Assembly (NCBI RefSeq): GCF_052114085.1 | Contig: NZ_JBFREB010000001.1 | Span: 868,001 to 932,000, forward strand | Origin: Leifsonia sp052114085 | Lineage (GTDB): Bacteria; Actinomycetota; Actinomycetes; Actinomycetales; Microbacteriaceae | Direction: 5' to 3' | Length of the DNA stretch: 64,000 nucleotides | Shown: one piece after another, positions 8,590-17,388 of the stretch | How positions within the stretch are numbered: the first letter of the stretch is position 1 | Layout: each line of letters begins with the position of its first letter | Notes under the pieces: model-generated | What the model was told of the DNA's origin: nothing | Databases searched by the model: none | What the model saw: only the letters and a program-made list of their open reading frames with translations | Program-made: the position numbers and the translations under genes

Positions 8590-9396
8590 ATGAGTGAAAT
8601 CGCAGGGCCAGGAAATTTGGCACACGTGGCTGTGCTGGGCGACAACACCATTGACGAATATGTCGCGCCGCACCATAGGACTTTTGTCGGGGGCAACGCT
8701 CTCAACGTTTCGGTGCAAATCGTTCGCGCCGGCGTGCCCACAGACTATTTCGGTGCGGTGGCGGCAGACCCGTACGGGACGCTCATTAGAAGCACGCTCG
8801 AAGCCCAGGGGGTCGGCGCCCGCGGGGTGACCACTCTTCCGGGTCGCACCGCCCTCACACGTATCGAACTAACTGCCGACAACGACCGCGTGTTCTTGAG
8901 CGAAGACTTTGGGGTAACAGCGGACTATGCACCGTCGTCGGCCGAAATAGACCGCATTGCGCAATGTTCTTGGGTGCATATCGGGATGCTTCCGGCGGCG
9001 TCACGCGTGAAAGCGGAGCTCCGGCGTCGTCAGCCGAAGATCGTCATCAGCCAGGATGTAGCTGTCACTCCCATAGCGACTGACACGGATGTGGCTTTTG
9101 CTTCCGCTGGAGAGAACTCTGACCCGAGCGTGCTTGCGGCGCGGTTGTTACGCGAGGGCGCACGCCTCGCGGTTGTTACGCAGGGAGCAGACGGGGCCTA
9201 CGCTACAAACGGGACGGATGCCTGGTCCCAGACCGCGTTTCCAACTCGGGTGGTCGATACCACCGGAGCGGGGGACAGCTTCATCGCCGGCTTCATCACC
9301 GCGCGACTGTCGGGGGCCAATGTTTCCGGCTCTCTTCGGGCAGGTGCGCATCTTGCTTCGGTCACATGCACCCACCCAGGCGGGTTCCCTCAGTGA
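8590..9396 (+). CDS. PfkB-family sugar kinase (FrlD-like)
   Basis: The 268-residue protein has the PfkB/ribokinase layout: an N-terminal GDNTIDEY strand, the GGNALNVSV glycine motif, and the C-terminal anion-hole/base motif DTTGAGDSF. FrlD and FraD of this family phosphorylate fructosamines (Amadori compounds) at the sugar C6. Together with the SIS deglycase at 17389 and the FrlR-like GntR regulator next door, fructosamine-type kinase activity is likely. It is slightly shorter than typical ribokinases, as FrlD-type kinases are. Its stop codon directly abuts the convergent GntR stop (TGATCA at 9394-9399). The exact sugar-amine is unknown; a different PfkB substrate such as a deoxy sugar cannot be excluded. 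Confidence 0.85.
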   Translation: MSEIAGPGNLAHVAVLGDNTIDEYVAPHHRTFVGGNALNVSVQIVRAGVPTDYFGAVAADPYGTLIRSTLEAQGVGARGVTTLPGRTALTRIELTADNDRVFLSEDFGVTADYAPSSAEIDRIAQCSWVHIGMLPAASRVKAELRRRQPKIVISQDVAVTPIATDTDVAFASAGENSDPSVLAARLLREGARLAVVTQGADGAYATNGTDAWSQTAFPTRVVDTTGAGDSFIAGFITARLSGANVSGSLRAGAHLASVTCTHPGGFPQ

Positions 9397-10170
9397 TCAG
9401 CGGCGCCTGAGAACATTGAATCCTATCTCTGTGCCGCGGTGGTAGTCCTCGGCGAACAACACGCGCTGACCGACCGCGGTCTGGCACGTCTCTTCAACGA
9501 GAAGCCAGGGGTCATACTCGGCAAGTTGAAAACGCGTTCGTTGGGGCTCAGGGAGGTTGACGGCGCTGATACGGGCAACCGAGGAGACGATGCGGTGTCC
9601 GTGCATCTCGAGTGCTGCGGTCACAGCTCCTGACCAGTCTCGATACTCCACCGGGCCTGGCAGCATTGCGTGCGGGATGTAGTTGACGCTGAAGACCAAC
9701 GGTTGGTCGTCTCCGTACCTCAGTCGCGTGAGTTCAATGACGCTGGCGCCTTCAGCAAGCGAAAGGGCTGCCGCCACCTTTTGGTTGGCCTCGGATAGTT
9801 TGACGCCTAGTACCGCGTTTTCGACGCGGTAACCCAAGCCCTCAAGCATCTCGGTGATGCTTTCGTATTTGGTTATGGGGCGCTCCACGCGGAGGGAGCT
9901 CGTGGCCGTCAGAAAGCGACCGTGGCCCTGGATGGCGTGGACCAGACCAGACTGCTCGAGCTGCTTCAAGGCCTCTCGTATGGTGGCTCGTGACACTCCC
10001 GACATTTCTGCAAGGTCGGGCTCTGTGGGAAGGCGGTCGCCGGGCTTGAGCTCTCGCTGACTGATAAGGCGCAGGAGGTCCTCCCGTGCCTTATCGACGG
10101 TGCTCCGCTTGGATCGCCGAGTGGTTTGCATGTTTATGGACACGTCTACACCTTCCCCCGCGGTGCACAT
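9397..10170 (-). CDS. GntR-family regulator with UTRA ligand domain
   Basis: This 257-residue protein has an N-terminal winged helix with GDRLPTEPDLAEMSGVSR and ATIREAL motifs and a C-terminal UTRA domain, the HutC-type arrangement found in FrlR, PhnF and DasR. UTRA domains bind sugar phosphates or similar small ligands. A near-perfect TGTCTAACA site lies 23 bp upstream of the start at 10193, suggesting autoregulation, and similar sites lie before the other module A promoters. The ATG at 10170 begins an N-terminal extension of about 20 residues; an internal ATG at residue 14 is a possible alternative start. It is probably the regulator of genes 4394-18402. Confidence 0.87.
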   Translation of the reverse strand: MCTAGEGVDVSINMQTTRRSKRSTVDKAREDLLRLISQRELKPGDRLPTEPDLAEMSGVSRATIREALKQLEQSGLVHAIQGHGRFLTATSSLRVERPITKYESITEMLEGLGYRVENAVLGVKLSEANQKVAAALSLAEGASVIELTRLRYGDDQPLVFSVNYIPHAMLPGPVEYRDWSGAVTAALEMHGHRIVSSVARISAVNLPEPQRTRFQLAEYDPWLLVEETCQTAVGQRVLFAEDYHRGTEIGFNVLRRR

Positions 10171-10192
10171 CTTCTGTGCGGCGGCGCGCCAT

Positions 10193-10201
10193 TGTCTAAC
10201 A
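10193..10201. promoter_or_regulatory. Putative autoregulatory GntR operator
   Basis: TGTCTAACA differs by one base from the TGTCTGACA palindrome seen at 7194 and 18429. It is located in the 82-bp gap between the FAH-family gene and the GntR gene, 23 bp before the regulator start. Confidence 0.45.
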
Positions 10202-10252
10202 GATCTCCTATTATCTCACAATCGGCTTTGTGCTCCGGCGATGTGAGCGGGA

Positions 10253-11128
10253 TTATCGGATTTCGCAGTACGTGGTGAGAGCGCCGATGCCATGTACCGA
10301 GACGGTGACCGCGGATCCGTGCCGTAGGAAGGTTTGCGGTCTCCGGGAATAACCGGCGCCGCCGGGACTGCCGGTGGAAATAAGTGTGCCGGGTGTGAGT
10401 GTGGCAGTTTGCGAGAGAAATTCAATGATCTCCGCTACTGGTCGAATCATGTCTGCGGTGGTTCCGTTTTGGAGGAGGGCCCCTCCAAGTTTCGTGGTTA
10501 GCGATAGCTTCTGAGGATCCGCGACCTCATCAGCGGTGACCACAACGGGCCCGGTTGGAGTAAAACCATCGAACGATTTAGAGCGCGACCATTGGGCCTC
10601 GTTGAATTGGATGTCCCGGGCGGTGATGTCGTTCACTACCGTGTATCCCCAAACGTAATTGAGCGCTTCTTCGGCCCGAACTCTGTGCGCGGATCTGCCA
10701 ATGATCACGCCAAGTTCGACTTCATAGTCCACCTGAGAGGCGACAGCACCGGGCCATGAGACGGTCTGTCCGTGGCCGCTTAGGGAATTGGGCCAAAGCG
10801 AGAAGATTGTGGGCGCTTTTTCGCTCTTGAGATGTAGCTCTTCGGCATGCGCTGCATAATTTGCCCCGATAGCGAGGATGTGAGGCGGTCGCAGCACCGC
10901 AGACGCATAGTGCAGCGTGTCGAGCGGTACGAGTGGAGCGCCATTCAGAAGAGCTTCTTCTACCAGGGATCTAATGCTTTCGAGGCGGTAGTGGCCTTGT
11001 TCAATGAGCTCTTGGACGTCTCGCGGAGCGTCCGTCATGACAACGTCAAGGAAAAGCGCGCCTCCATCCATGACGACGGCGAGATGTGGTTGGTGAATTG
11101 GTGTCGTGCTTAGGTGGGCGAACCTCAT
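10253..11128 (-). CDS. Fumarylacetoacetate hydrolase family protein
   Basis: The 291-residue protein has the FAH fold signatures: LAIGANYAAHAEE, the metal-binding DYEVELGVIIGR, and NDITARD. The family covers hydrolases, decarboxylases and isomerases of 2-oxo-3-enoic or 2,4-dioxo acids, using Mg2+. The C-terminal STGSPGGAGYSR replaces the more usual GTPAGVG, a modest variation. The ATG at 11128 starts a typical FAH N-terminus, so the 83-bp overlap with the acylase gene upstream seems real. It probably acts on a carbon skeleton released from the amide substrate. Confidence 0.87.
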   Translation of the reverse strand: MRFAHLSTTPIHQPHLAVVMDGGALFLDVVMTDAPRDVQELIEQGHYRLESIRSLVEEALLNGAPLVPLDTLHYASAVLRPPHILAIGANYAAHAEELHLKSEKAPTIFSLWPNSLSGHGQTVSWPGAVASQVDYEVELGVIIGRSAHRVRAEEALNYVWGYTVVNDITARDIQFNEAQWSRSKSFDGFTPTGPVVVTADEVADPQKLSLTTKLGGALLQNGTTADMIRPVAEIIEFLSQTATLTPGTLISTGSPGGAGYSRRPQTFLRHGSAVTVSVHGIGALTTYCEIR

Positions 11129-13469
11129 CGGCGTCCCTGTCAGGTCGATCGGATTGGTTGGGTGTGCTCGCCAGTTGAGGCGGTATAAGCCGGATGCGCG
11201 ATTCGGCGTGATGTTCTATAGCGGAGCGTGAGTAGAGCAGGGGGAAACTTTGGTCGGCGAGCCAGGGTTCATAGAGATCCGTGAAGTGCTTGTTTCGCGG
11301 GTCGCCAGATTGGCCCGGCATGTTCATTGCGCGCGATTGATCCCAATCGCCCACATCCATGACGATGCGGAAACTCGCGCCGCTGGTTTGGACGAAGTCA
11401 CTGCCGTAGGGCGCATAGTTGACCGTGTCTCCGCTGCCGCCGCGCGGTTCCGGGCCGAGTGTGGTCCATGCCGGCGCGTTATCGAGGTCAGCGAGTGCAT
11501 GTCTAGGCGCTGATTTGTGCAACGAGCCCCATGACCATTTGGTTTTGTCCTGTCCCAGGAGTGCTTCGATCTCTCGGATCGCGGCAGCGAGCGTTACATT
11601 GACGACTTCGATGAGGCCCTGGGAGTCCTGCTCCTGTTCTCGTCTGAGTAGCGCTTGCACGACTCGCGTGTCGGAAGACCACGTTTCGTCTGGGAGCACC
11701 GATTGGAGTGCGCTCTCGAGCTGAGCAGAGTCGACTGTCGTGGCTAGCTGTCGCCCCAGCAAACGAGGTCGCAGATGCCGGCGCATCCAGATCTCAAAAA
11801 TGGTGGCAGCAACTGATCCGGCGGACATCTCGCCGTCCCATTCGGCAATGAGCTCCCACTCGGGCGCCATCTTGTTGTTGCGCGCCGCCTCCGAGATAAT
11901 TTCGATCATTTCAACGGCGGGAAGGCTTTGATAGTCGGTTTGCATGCGGACACAATCCGCGACGGAGAGGTTTGCCTTTTGGTCAAGCATTTGGGCTATT
12001 CGTCGATAGCGGGAGTCGGAGGACCAATCGTGGCCGACTACGGGGGAGTCTTCGGGCAAATTGAATTGATTCGCTGTCGCCAACCATCCCGAGGTGGGGT
12101 CGATAACCGTGGGAAGAATTCCATCGCGCCGAACTCCGTCCCATTCGTGCGATCCGTCACCGGGCACGGGTGTGGATCCTTCCCAACCTCTGCGCTGGGG
12201 TACAGCTGCGCTGGGTCGCCAACCGATTCGCCCTTCGGTAGTGGCAAACAGCTGGTTAGCCCCGGGGGCCCCCCAGAACTTCAGCGCGTCGAGGAATTCG
12301 GCTGCGTTCGACGCCTTCGAGTATTCGATGCTCGCGAGATACGGGGCCATCCCGGGTTCTAACCACGCCGCCCGAAGCGCGATAACGACGTTGCGGGTCC
12401 TATCGCGGTCGATGACAGGGCCGTGCCGAGTGAACCACAACTGGGTTACACGATCTGGTTGGCCGAGGACGGGGATGCGCTCTGTCCGCGAGCTCATCGC
12501 TTCCCACCCGTCGGCCCACCTGTAAAGATGCGGATCGTCGGGGTGCGTTTCGTAAACGATCAGGTCTTCCTGATCGAGCGGAAAGATTGTGAGCCCAAAG
12601 GCAACCTCTTGAGTGTGTCCGATCGAGATCCCCGGGAGCGCGGGTTCACCAGCCCCGATGAGATCAGTCTCGGGCGATACCAGGTGGGCGATGTAGCGGA
12701 GGGATGGAAAGTCCATCGCTCGGTGCGGATCGTTGGCAAGTATGGGCCGTCCCGTCGTTGTCCGGGACGGACCGATCACCCAGTTATTGCTGCCGCCGGG
12801 CTCGGCCTCTCGTCTCTTGGTGTTGGTTGTTCCGAACATCACTCGAGCGAATGCAAGTCGGTATTGCTGAAGCGTCTCAGCCGAGAGCGCACTGGCATCG
12901 AGTCCTCGGGGCAGGGTCAGCTCGATGGGTGGCTCGGCCGTTGCCCGGAGCCGCTCGACATCACCTCCGTGGTCTCGCAAGGTGAGTGCTCGAGCGAGTT
13001 CGTACTCCGCGTTATAGAACAGTCCGTGGGTCCGAATACGCGAGATGTCGGTGGTTTCCCACGTGTCAGGCTGATAGCCAACAAGGGCGAATTCAGGAGG
13101 GAGGAGACTCGGATCGGAGCGGGTGAGGGCTATGTAAGCGTTGATACCGGCGACGAAGGATTCGACAGCCCCTTTGGCGTGTCTACCGTAGGCGCGTAGA
13201 TCCTCGTCTGGGTCGCCTGCGTACAGGAAGGCTCGTGCGGCGGCATCCTGCTCGATATGTGCTTCACCCAGGACTGCGGACACAAGTCCAAGTCCGCGTC
13301 TGCGCCAGGTGTCAATCTGGAAGAGGCGGTCGCGGGCTGCGTTGAAGCCCTGCGCGAAGTAGAGGTCTTTATCGGAGTCGGCGTAGATATGGGGAACCCC
13401 CCACTGGTCGATAATGATTTCAACCGGCGCGTCGAGGCCACGCGCCGGGATCTCTTCGACATCAACCAT
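11046..13469 (-). CDS. Penicillin acylase family amidase (Ntn hydrolase)
   Basis: This 807-residue protein has the S45 penicillin/acyl-homoserine-lactone acylase layout: DQWGVPHIYA at the N-terminus, an alpha-chain region, and the autocatalytic nucleophile Ser227 in GGSNNWVIGPS, which would become the N-terminus of the beta chain. Family members are usually exported, but no signal peptide is visible, so a cytoplasmic amidase is more likely. The ATG at 13469 overlaps the deacetylase stop by 8 bases. The C-terminal 40 or so residues are rich in Arg, Pro and Asp and overlap the FAH gene in another frame by 83 bp, an unusual read-on tail. A role in cleaving an N-acyl or amide bond of an imported conjugate fits the neighbours. 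Confidence 0.86.
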   Translation of the reverse strand: MVDVEEIPARGLDAPVEIIIDQWGVPHIYADSDKDLYFAQGFNAARDRLFQIDTWRRRGLGLVSAVLGEAHIEQDAAARAFLYAGDPDEDLRAYGRHAKGAVESFVAGINAYIALTRSDPSLLPPEFALVGYQPDTWETTDISRIRTHGLFYNAEYELARALTLRDHGGDVERLRATAEPPIELTLPRGLDASALSAETLQQYRLAFARVMFGTTNTKRREAEPGGSNNWVIGPSRTTTGRPILANDPHRAMDFPSLRYIAHLVSPETDLIGAGEPALPGISIGHTQEVAFGLTIFPLDQEDLIVYETHPDDPHLYRWADGWEAMSSRTERIPVLGQPDRVTQLWFTRHGPVIDRDRTRNVVIALRAAWLEPGMAPYLASIEYSKASNAAEFLDALKFWGAPGANQLFATTEGRIGWRPSAAVPQRRGWEGSTPVPGDGSHEWDGVRRDGILPTVIDPTSGWLATANQFNLPEDSPVVGHDWSSDSRYRRIAQMLDQKANLSVADCVRMQTDYQSLPAVEMIEIISEAARNNKMAPEWELIAEWDGEMSAGSVAATIFEIWMRRHLRPRLLGRQLATTVDSAQLESALQSVLPDETWSSDTRVVQALLRREQEQDSQGLIEVVNVTLAAAIREIEALLGQDKTKWSWGSLHKSAPRHALADLDNAPAWTTLGPEPRGGSGDTVNYAPYGSDFVQTSGASFRIVMDVGDWDQSRAMNMPGQSGDPRNKHFTDLYEPWLADQSFPLLYSRSAIEHHAESRIRLIPPQLASTPNQSDRPDRDADEVRPPKHDTNSPTTSRRRHGWRRAFP

Positions 13470-14304
13470 CGTCTCGCCACCGCTTCTGCAATTCACTCAG
13501 GGTTGTGAACCAAACGCCCGGGCGGTCCGACATCTCATCGATGAAGCGGTCGAGCATGGGTATTAGGTGAGCTCGTCCGATGGTCCCCGGATGAACGGTG
13601 AGTGTCATCACTCCGTTCGGGACGTTTTCATAGGCATAAACGAAGTGCTCTCGCCAGGTTTCCAATACGGCAGACGGTGCGGCGAGGCCCCTCGGCGAGC
13701 TGGGAGTCACTTCGAAAGCCGGAAAGTCGTCGAGGTACCAACTCACCGGAAATTCAAGAATCGATGAACTCGCGGGTTCGAATCGGTTGCCGTCCTCGCT
13801 CAGCAGGACGGGTCCGGGGCGATACGGAGTGAAGTCGTTACCCATAAGCGACGAGTCCCAAAAGAAGCCAAAATCTTCGAGGATGGTAAGGGTGTCGTCG
13901 CTCCAGTCCCATGCGGGCGATCGATAGCCTGTCGGAGCCTTACCCAGAATCTTGCGGTGCTTCTCCACGATGCGTTCCATGAGGGCGCGCTCGTCCCCGG
14001 GCTTGAAGTTAGCGAAGCGCTCATGGACAAGACCATGAGCGGCTATTTCGTGCCCTGAAGCCACAACTTCGTCGAAGACCCGCGGGAACGTCTCCATGGT
14101 GTGGGTAGGGGTGAACCACGTCGCTGATATTGAGTGACGCTTGAGAAGTCTGAGAACGCGCGGGGCCCCGACGTTCGCGTCGAAATCGCCCCGCGACAAG
14201 TAGGCGGGACTCGTCAGCCCTTCGGCCATCCAAGCGGAGTGCGCGTCGAAATCTACGGTCAGTGCGACAGCAAGCGACTTGCCATCTGGAAGTTGGAGTG
14301 TCAC
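13462..14304 (-). CDS. NodB-fold polysaccharide deacetylase family hydrolase
   Basis: The 280-residue protein carries the NodB-type metal site: TVDFDAH near residue 17 and HGLVHERF, with RSPAWDWSDDT further on. This sub-branch (PuuE/HpPgdA-like) includes cyclic imide hydrolases and allantoinase-like amidohydrolases as well as deacetylases. There is no signal peptide, which argues for a small cytoplasmic substrate rather than a cell-wall polymer. It starts with GTG after a hairpin that follows the binding-protein gene, and its stop overlaps the acylase start. A cyclic amide or lactam substrate would suit this cluster; that is inference. Confidence 0.82.
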   Translation of the reverse strand: MTLQLPDGKSLAVALTVDFDAHSAWMAEGLTSPAYLSRGDFDANVGAPRVLRLLKRHSISATWFTPTHTMETFPRVFDEVVASGHEIAAHGLVHERFANFKPGDERALMERIVEKHRKILGKAPTGYRSPAWDWSDDTLTILEDFGFFWDSSLMGNDFTPYRPGPVLLSEDGNRFEPASSSILEFPVSWYLDDFPAFEVTPSSPRGLAAPSAVLETWREHFVYAYENVPNGVMTLTVHPGTIGRAHLIPMLDRFIDEMSDRPGVWFTTLSELQKRWRDDG

Positions 14305-14340
14305 GACGGAACCACCACTCTGTACTAATAGTTCGAGGGC

Positions 14341-14371
14341 TGCGGCTGGCCCTTTAGGAGGACCAGCCGCA
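14341..14371 (-). terminator. Stem-loop after the ABC binding-protein gene
   Basis: A perfect 9-bp inverted repeat, TGCGGCTGG and CCAGCCGCA, with a 13-base loop lies 19 bases after the binding-protein stop and before the deacetylase gene. No T-run follows on the transcribed strand. It is more likely an mRNA stabilising or attenuating structure that raises binding-protein expression over the downstream enzymes than a full terminator. Confidence 0.5.
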
Positions 14372-14389
14372 ACCCGGGGAGTTGAGCCG

Positions 14390-15379
14390 TTACTTGCCTA
14401 CGTCTTTCAGCAGGTAGGGTGCAGTCTTCGCAGAATCAACGTTGTCCGGAGTGATTTCCACGCACGGCAGGTTGGCATCCTTCGGCTTGACCTTGTCTTT
14501 CAGATACTTGTACGCGTCGTCGACAGCCGTCTTGCCCATATTCACGGGCTGCTGCGCCACGATGGAGGCCAGCTGACCCTTCTTCAGAAGCGAGACTTCG
14601 TCGGGTGTCGCGTCGAAGCCAATCACCTTTACAGAGTCACCCTTTCCGCTCTGCTGGACTCCTTGTGCAACGCCGGCCGCGGCCACCTCCCATGAGGTGT
14701 TGATCACCTTGACGTTGGGATGTGCAGCGAGCACCGAGGCGGTCTTCTGCACGTACTCGGAGATGTCCAAGTTTGCGTACTGCGCACCCACATACTTGAT
14801 GCCGCTCATCGTCTTAAGAGCCTTCTCGTATGCCGCCAGTCGTGCGTCCACGCCTTCGACACCAGGGAGATACCCGATGTAGCCCACTTCTCCGGAGTCG
14901 CCCGCCAGAGTTGCAGCGCTCTTGGCCATAAGCTGCCCACACTGCTGATCGTCCGAAGCAACGCGTGCCAGGCGTGCGGATGGGTCCCTCGTGTCTGCGT
15001 CGACGGTGATGATGGGAATTCCCGACGCCATGATTTGTTTCATCGGCTGGACGAGAGCATCTTTGTCGATCACCGACATAATGATCGCGCTCGGCCTCTT
15101 GGCAGCGACGCTTTGGAGCAGCGCGGTCTGGCCTGCGGCGTTGACGTCGTTCGGTGCTTGCCATGAGAAGTCGGCTCCGAGCTTCTCGGCCTCTTTCTTG
15201 GCGCCGTCAGCCAAAGCGACGTAGTAGCCCTGGATCTTCGAATTAGTGATCACGGCAATCGAGTAACGATTGTTGCCATTGCTGCTGGCCGGCGTGGGCG
15301 CTGAGCACCCCGTCATGACAAGCGCTGTCGCCAGGGTGCCGACAAACGCAACGCCAGTGATGCGTCGTTTGGACTTCAT
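14390..15379 (-). CDS. Sugar ABC transporter substrate-binding lipoprotein (RbsB/PBP1 type)
   Basis: The 329-residue protein has a signal peptide ending in the lipobox VMTGC (Cys25), followed by a periplasmic-binding-protein type 1 fold (SIAVITNSKIQGYYVALADG; later VIGFDATPDE). It would be membrane-anchored outside the cell and deliver a sugar-like ligand to the permease. ATG 15379 is chosen because AGGAAAGCAA directly precedes it and the signal peptide starts there; the open frame continues upstream without a site. It is the third gene of the ATPase-permease-binding protein set. In this context the ligand could be an Amadori compound or opine. Confidence 0.9.
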   Translation of the reverse strand: MKSKRRITGVAFVGTLATALVMTGCSAPTPASSNGNNRYSIAVITNSKIQGYYVALADGAKKEAEKLGADFSWQAPNDVNAAGQTALLQSVAAKRPSAIIMSVIDKDALVQPMKQIMASGIPIITVDADTRDPSARLARVASDDQQCGQLMAKSAATLAGDSGEVGYIGYLPGVEGVDARLAAYEKALKTMSGIKYVGAQYANLDISEYVQKTASVLAAHPNVKVINTSWEVAAAGVAQGVQQSGKGDSVKVIGFDATPDEVSLLKKGQLASIVAQQPVNMGKTAVDDAYKYLKDKVKPKDANLPCVEITPDNVDSAKTAPYLLKDVGK

Positions 15380-15470
15380 TTGCTTTCCTCGCTGTGCAGT
15401 TCGGCGCCGGGTGGGGGTCGCCGGCTCGTGCGCCGATGAACGAGCCGAAGTTGGGGCGAAAGCGCTGGAA

Positions 15471-16514
15471 CTAGAAGGATCCGAGCTTTCGTCGTCGTTG
15501 CTGGTCAGCCGTGACAGCGAGGAGCAGAACTGCCCCAACCGCCACTTCTTGCCAGAATGGGGGAAGCCCCAGAATTACGAACCCGCTTGCCAGAGTGGCG
15601 GGAATGAGCGAGCCGATCACAGTGCCGCCCATCGTCCCTCGACCGCCCCAAAGGCTGGTTCCACCAATGACCACGGCGGTGATCACGGCCAGAGCAGTAT
15701 CGGCGTAGCCGGAGACAGTCGCCGTAGTGAATCGCGCCACATCGATCACTCCGACCACGGCTGATAGAAGACCAACAAGGGCGTAGAGCGACACGGTGTA
15801 GGCATTGACGTTGATGCCAGCGCGTCTTGCAGATTCAGGGTTAGCGCCGATGGCGTATATCCGCATGCCGAACCGTGTGCAAGCAAGCACGACCCACAGG
15901 ATGGCAACGATGACGATGGCCACTACAACGGGCCAAGGAATGACACCGAAGAGCTTTGCGAGACCGAACGACTGCTGCATTTCTGGCGGCGCGCCGGCGA
16001 CGTTAAGTCCGCCGGTCCACACTTGGGTGAGACCGAGGATGATGGTTGCCGAGGCGAGAGTGGCGATAAAGGGTGGGATCCGAAGTCGTACAACCACCAA
16101 TCCGTTCAGCAGCCCCCATCCCAGGCCAACGATGAGCCCGGCCACAATCCCCAGGAGGATAGGCGCGCCCACCGCCCAGCCACCACGCGCATCTCCGACG
16201 AGGTCCTTTGTGAGGCTCGCCGTGATGCTCGCCGTCGTGACCGCAGCGAAGACGATGATCGAGCCCACGGACAGGTCCAGACCACCAGCAATCAAGAGGA
16301 AGGTCACTCCCGCCCCGAGAATCAACACCTGCGAAGCCGATAGTGCGATCGCTTCGATGTTGCCGGCAGACAGGAAAGTCCCGGATGGGCTCGCGATCGC
16401 GAAGAAGGCGAAAATGACCACGAAGAAGCCGAGGATGGCGAGGTTGGATGATCTCGGGCTGACGAGGATCTTGGTCAGCACATTCGGTCGGCGCTCGACA
16501 ATTGTCTTGCTCAT
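15471..16514 (-). CDS. Sugar ABC transporter permease (RbsC type)
   Basis: This 347-residue integral membrane protein has about ten hydrophobic segments and the BPD_transp_2 signature (GAGVTFLLIAGGLDLSVGS; GANPESARRAGINV). It forms the channel of a ribose-type importer with the neighbouring ATPase and binding protein. Its ATG overlaps the stop of the ATPase gene by 4 bases. The C-terminus ends in a basic tail (QQRRRKLGSF). Confidence 0.92.
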   Translation of the reverse strand: MSKTIVERRPNVLTKILVSPRSSNLAILGFFVVIFAFFAIASPSGTFLSAGNIEAIALSASQVLILGAGVTFLLIAGGLDLSVGSIIVFAAVTTASITASLTKDLVGDARGGWAVGAPILLGIVAGLIVGLGWGLLNGLVVVRLRIPPFIATLASATIILGLTQVWTGGLNVAGAPPEMQQSFGLAKLFGVIPWPVVVAIVIVAILWVVLACTRFGMRIYAIGANPESARRAGINVNAYTVSLYALVGLLSAVVGVIDVARFTTATVSGYADTALAVITAVVIGGTSLWGGRGTMGGTVIGSLIPATLASGFVILGLPPFWQEVAVGAVLLLAVTADQQRRRKLGSF

Positions 16515-17287
16515 GACTGCTTCCTTCCGGGCGCGTCGTTTCCGCCCGTCATTGCGGCGATGAGGTCATTGGTTGTGACGTCGGCGATGGGAGAGGTGAG
16601 CACCCGTTCCCCGAGCCGTAGGACAGTGGCGCGATCAGCTACGGCGAACACGTCCGGGAGATTATGGGAGATCAGCAACACGGAAATCCCGCGCTCATCG
16701 CGCAGGCGGCGAACGAGGTTGAGCACCTGCTCGGTTTGCGCCACACCCAGGGCCGCTGTGGGTTCATCCAACATGATCAGAGCGGTGCCCCAAATTGACG
16801 CGCGCGCAACAGCGACAGCCTGCTTCTGACCACCCGAAAGTGCTTCGACCTCGACGGTTGATGAGGGCGTTCGGGCTCCCAGCCGGGCCAGCTCTTGCGT
16901 TGCTCGAGCCGACATTGCCTTGCGATCTAGGAAGCCGAGTTTCCCAAGTGCTCCCTGCCGTAGGACTTCGCGACCCAAGAACACGTTCTCGCCTGGCGAC
17001 AACGTTGGGGCGAGCGCCAGGTCTTGATAGACCGTCTCGATCCCGGCCGCTTGAGCATCTGCTGGGCGCTGAAAGGCCACTTTCTTGCCCTGTACCTCGA
17101 TAGTTCCGAAGTCAGGGACGACGGCCCCGGCAAGGATCTTGAGAAGGGTTGACTTGCCCGCACCGTTGTCTCCCAGAAGGGCATGCACCTCAGCGGGTTG
17201 AACTTCTAGGTCGACACCTCGGAGAGCTTCGACGTGCCTGTAGCTCTTGCGTACGCCGCTCACGCGGAGAACCGGAGTCTGAATCAT
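16511..17287 (-). CDS. Sugar ABC transporter ATPase, single-domain
   Basis: The 258-residue protein has one ABC cassette: Walker A GDNGAGKST, Q-loop (VYQDLALAPTL), signature LSGGQKQ and Walker B (ALIMLDEP). RbsA-type ATPases usually carry two cassettes in about 500 residues; this is the half-size form (as in FrcA) and should act as a homodimer. It lies 101 bp after the SIS deglycase gene and overlaps the permease start, in one operon. Confidence 0.9.
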   Translation of the reverse strand: MIQTPVLRVSGVRKSYRHVEALRGVDLEVQPAEVHALLGDNGAGKSTLLKILAGAVVPDFGTIEVQGKKVAFQRPADAQAAGIETVYQDLALAPTLSPGENVFLGREVLRQGALGKLGFLDRKAMSARATQELARLGARTPSSTVEVEALSGGQKQAVAVARASIWGTALIMLDEPTAALGVAQTEQVLNLVRRLRDERGISVLLISHNLPDVFAVADRATVLRLGERVLTSPIADVTTNDLIAAMTGGNDAPGRKQS

Positions 17288-17388
17288 CAGTCTTCCTTAA
17301 CTTGTTTGATTCGGGACCACTTGAGCTCAGACCCTGAAGTGCAGGTGCCTCGCGGAGGCGCACGGCAGAGTCTGAGCGTTCGCCGTAG

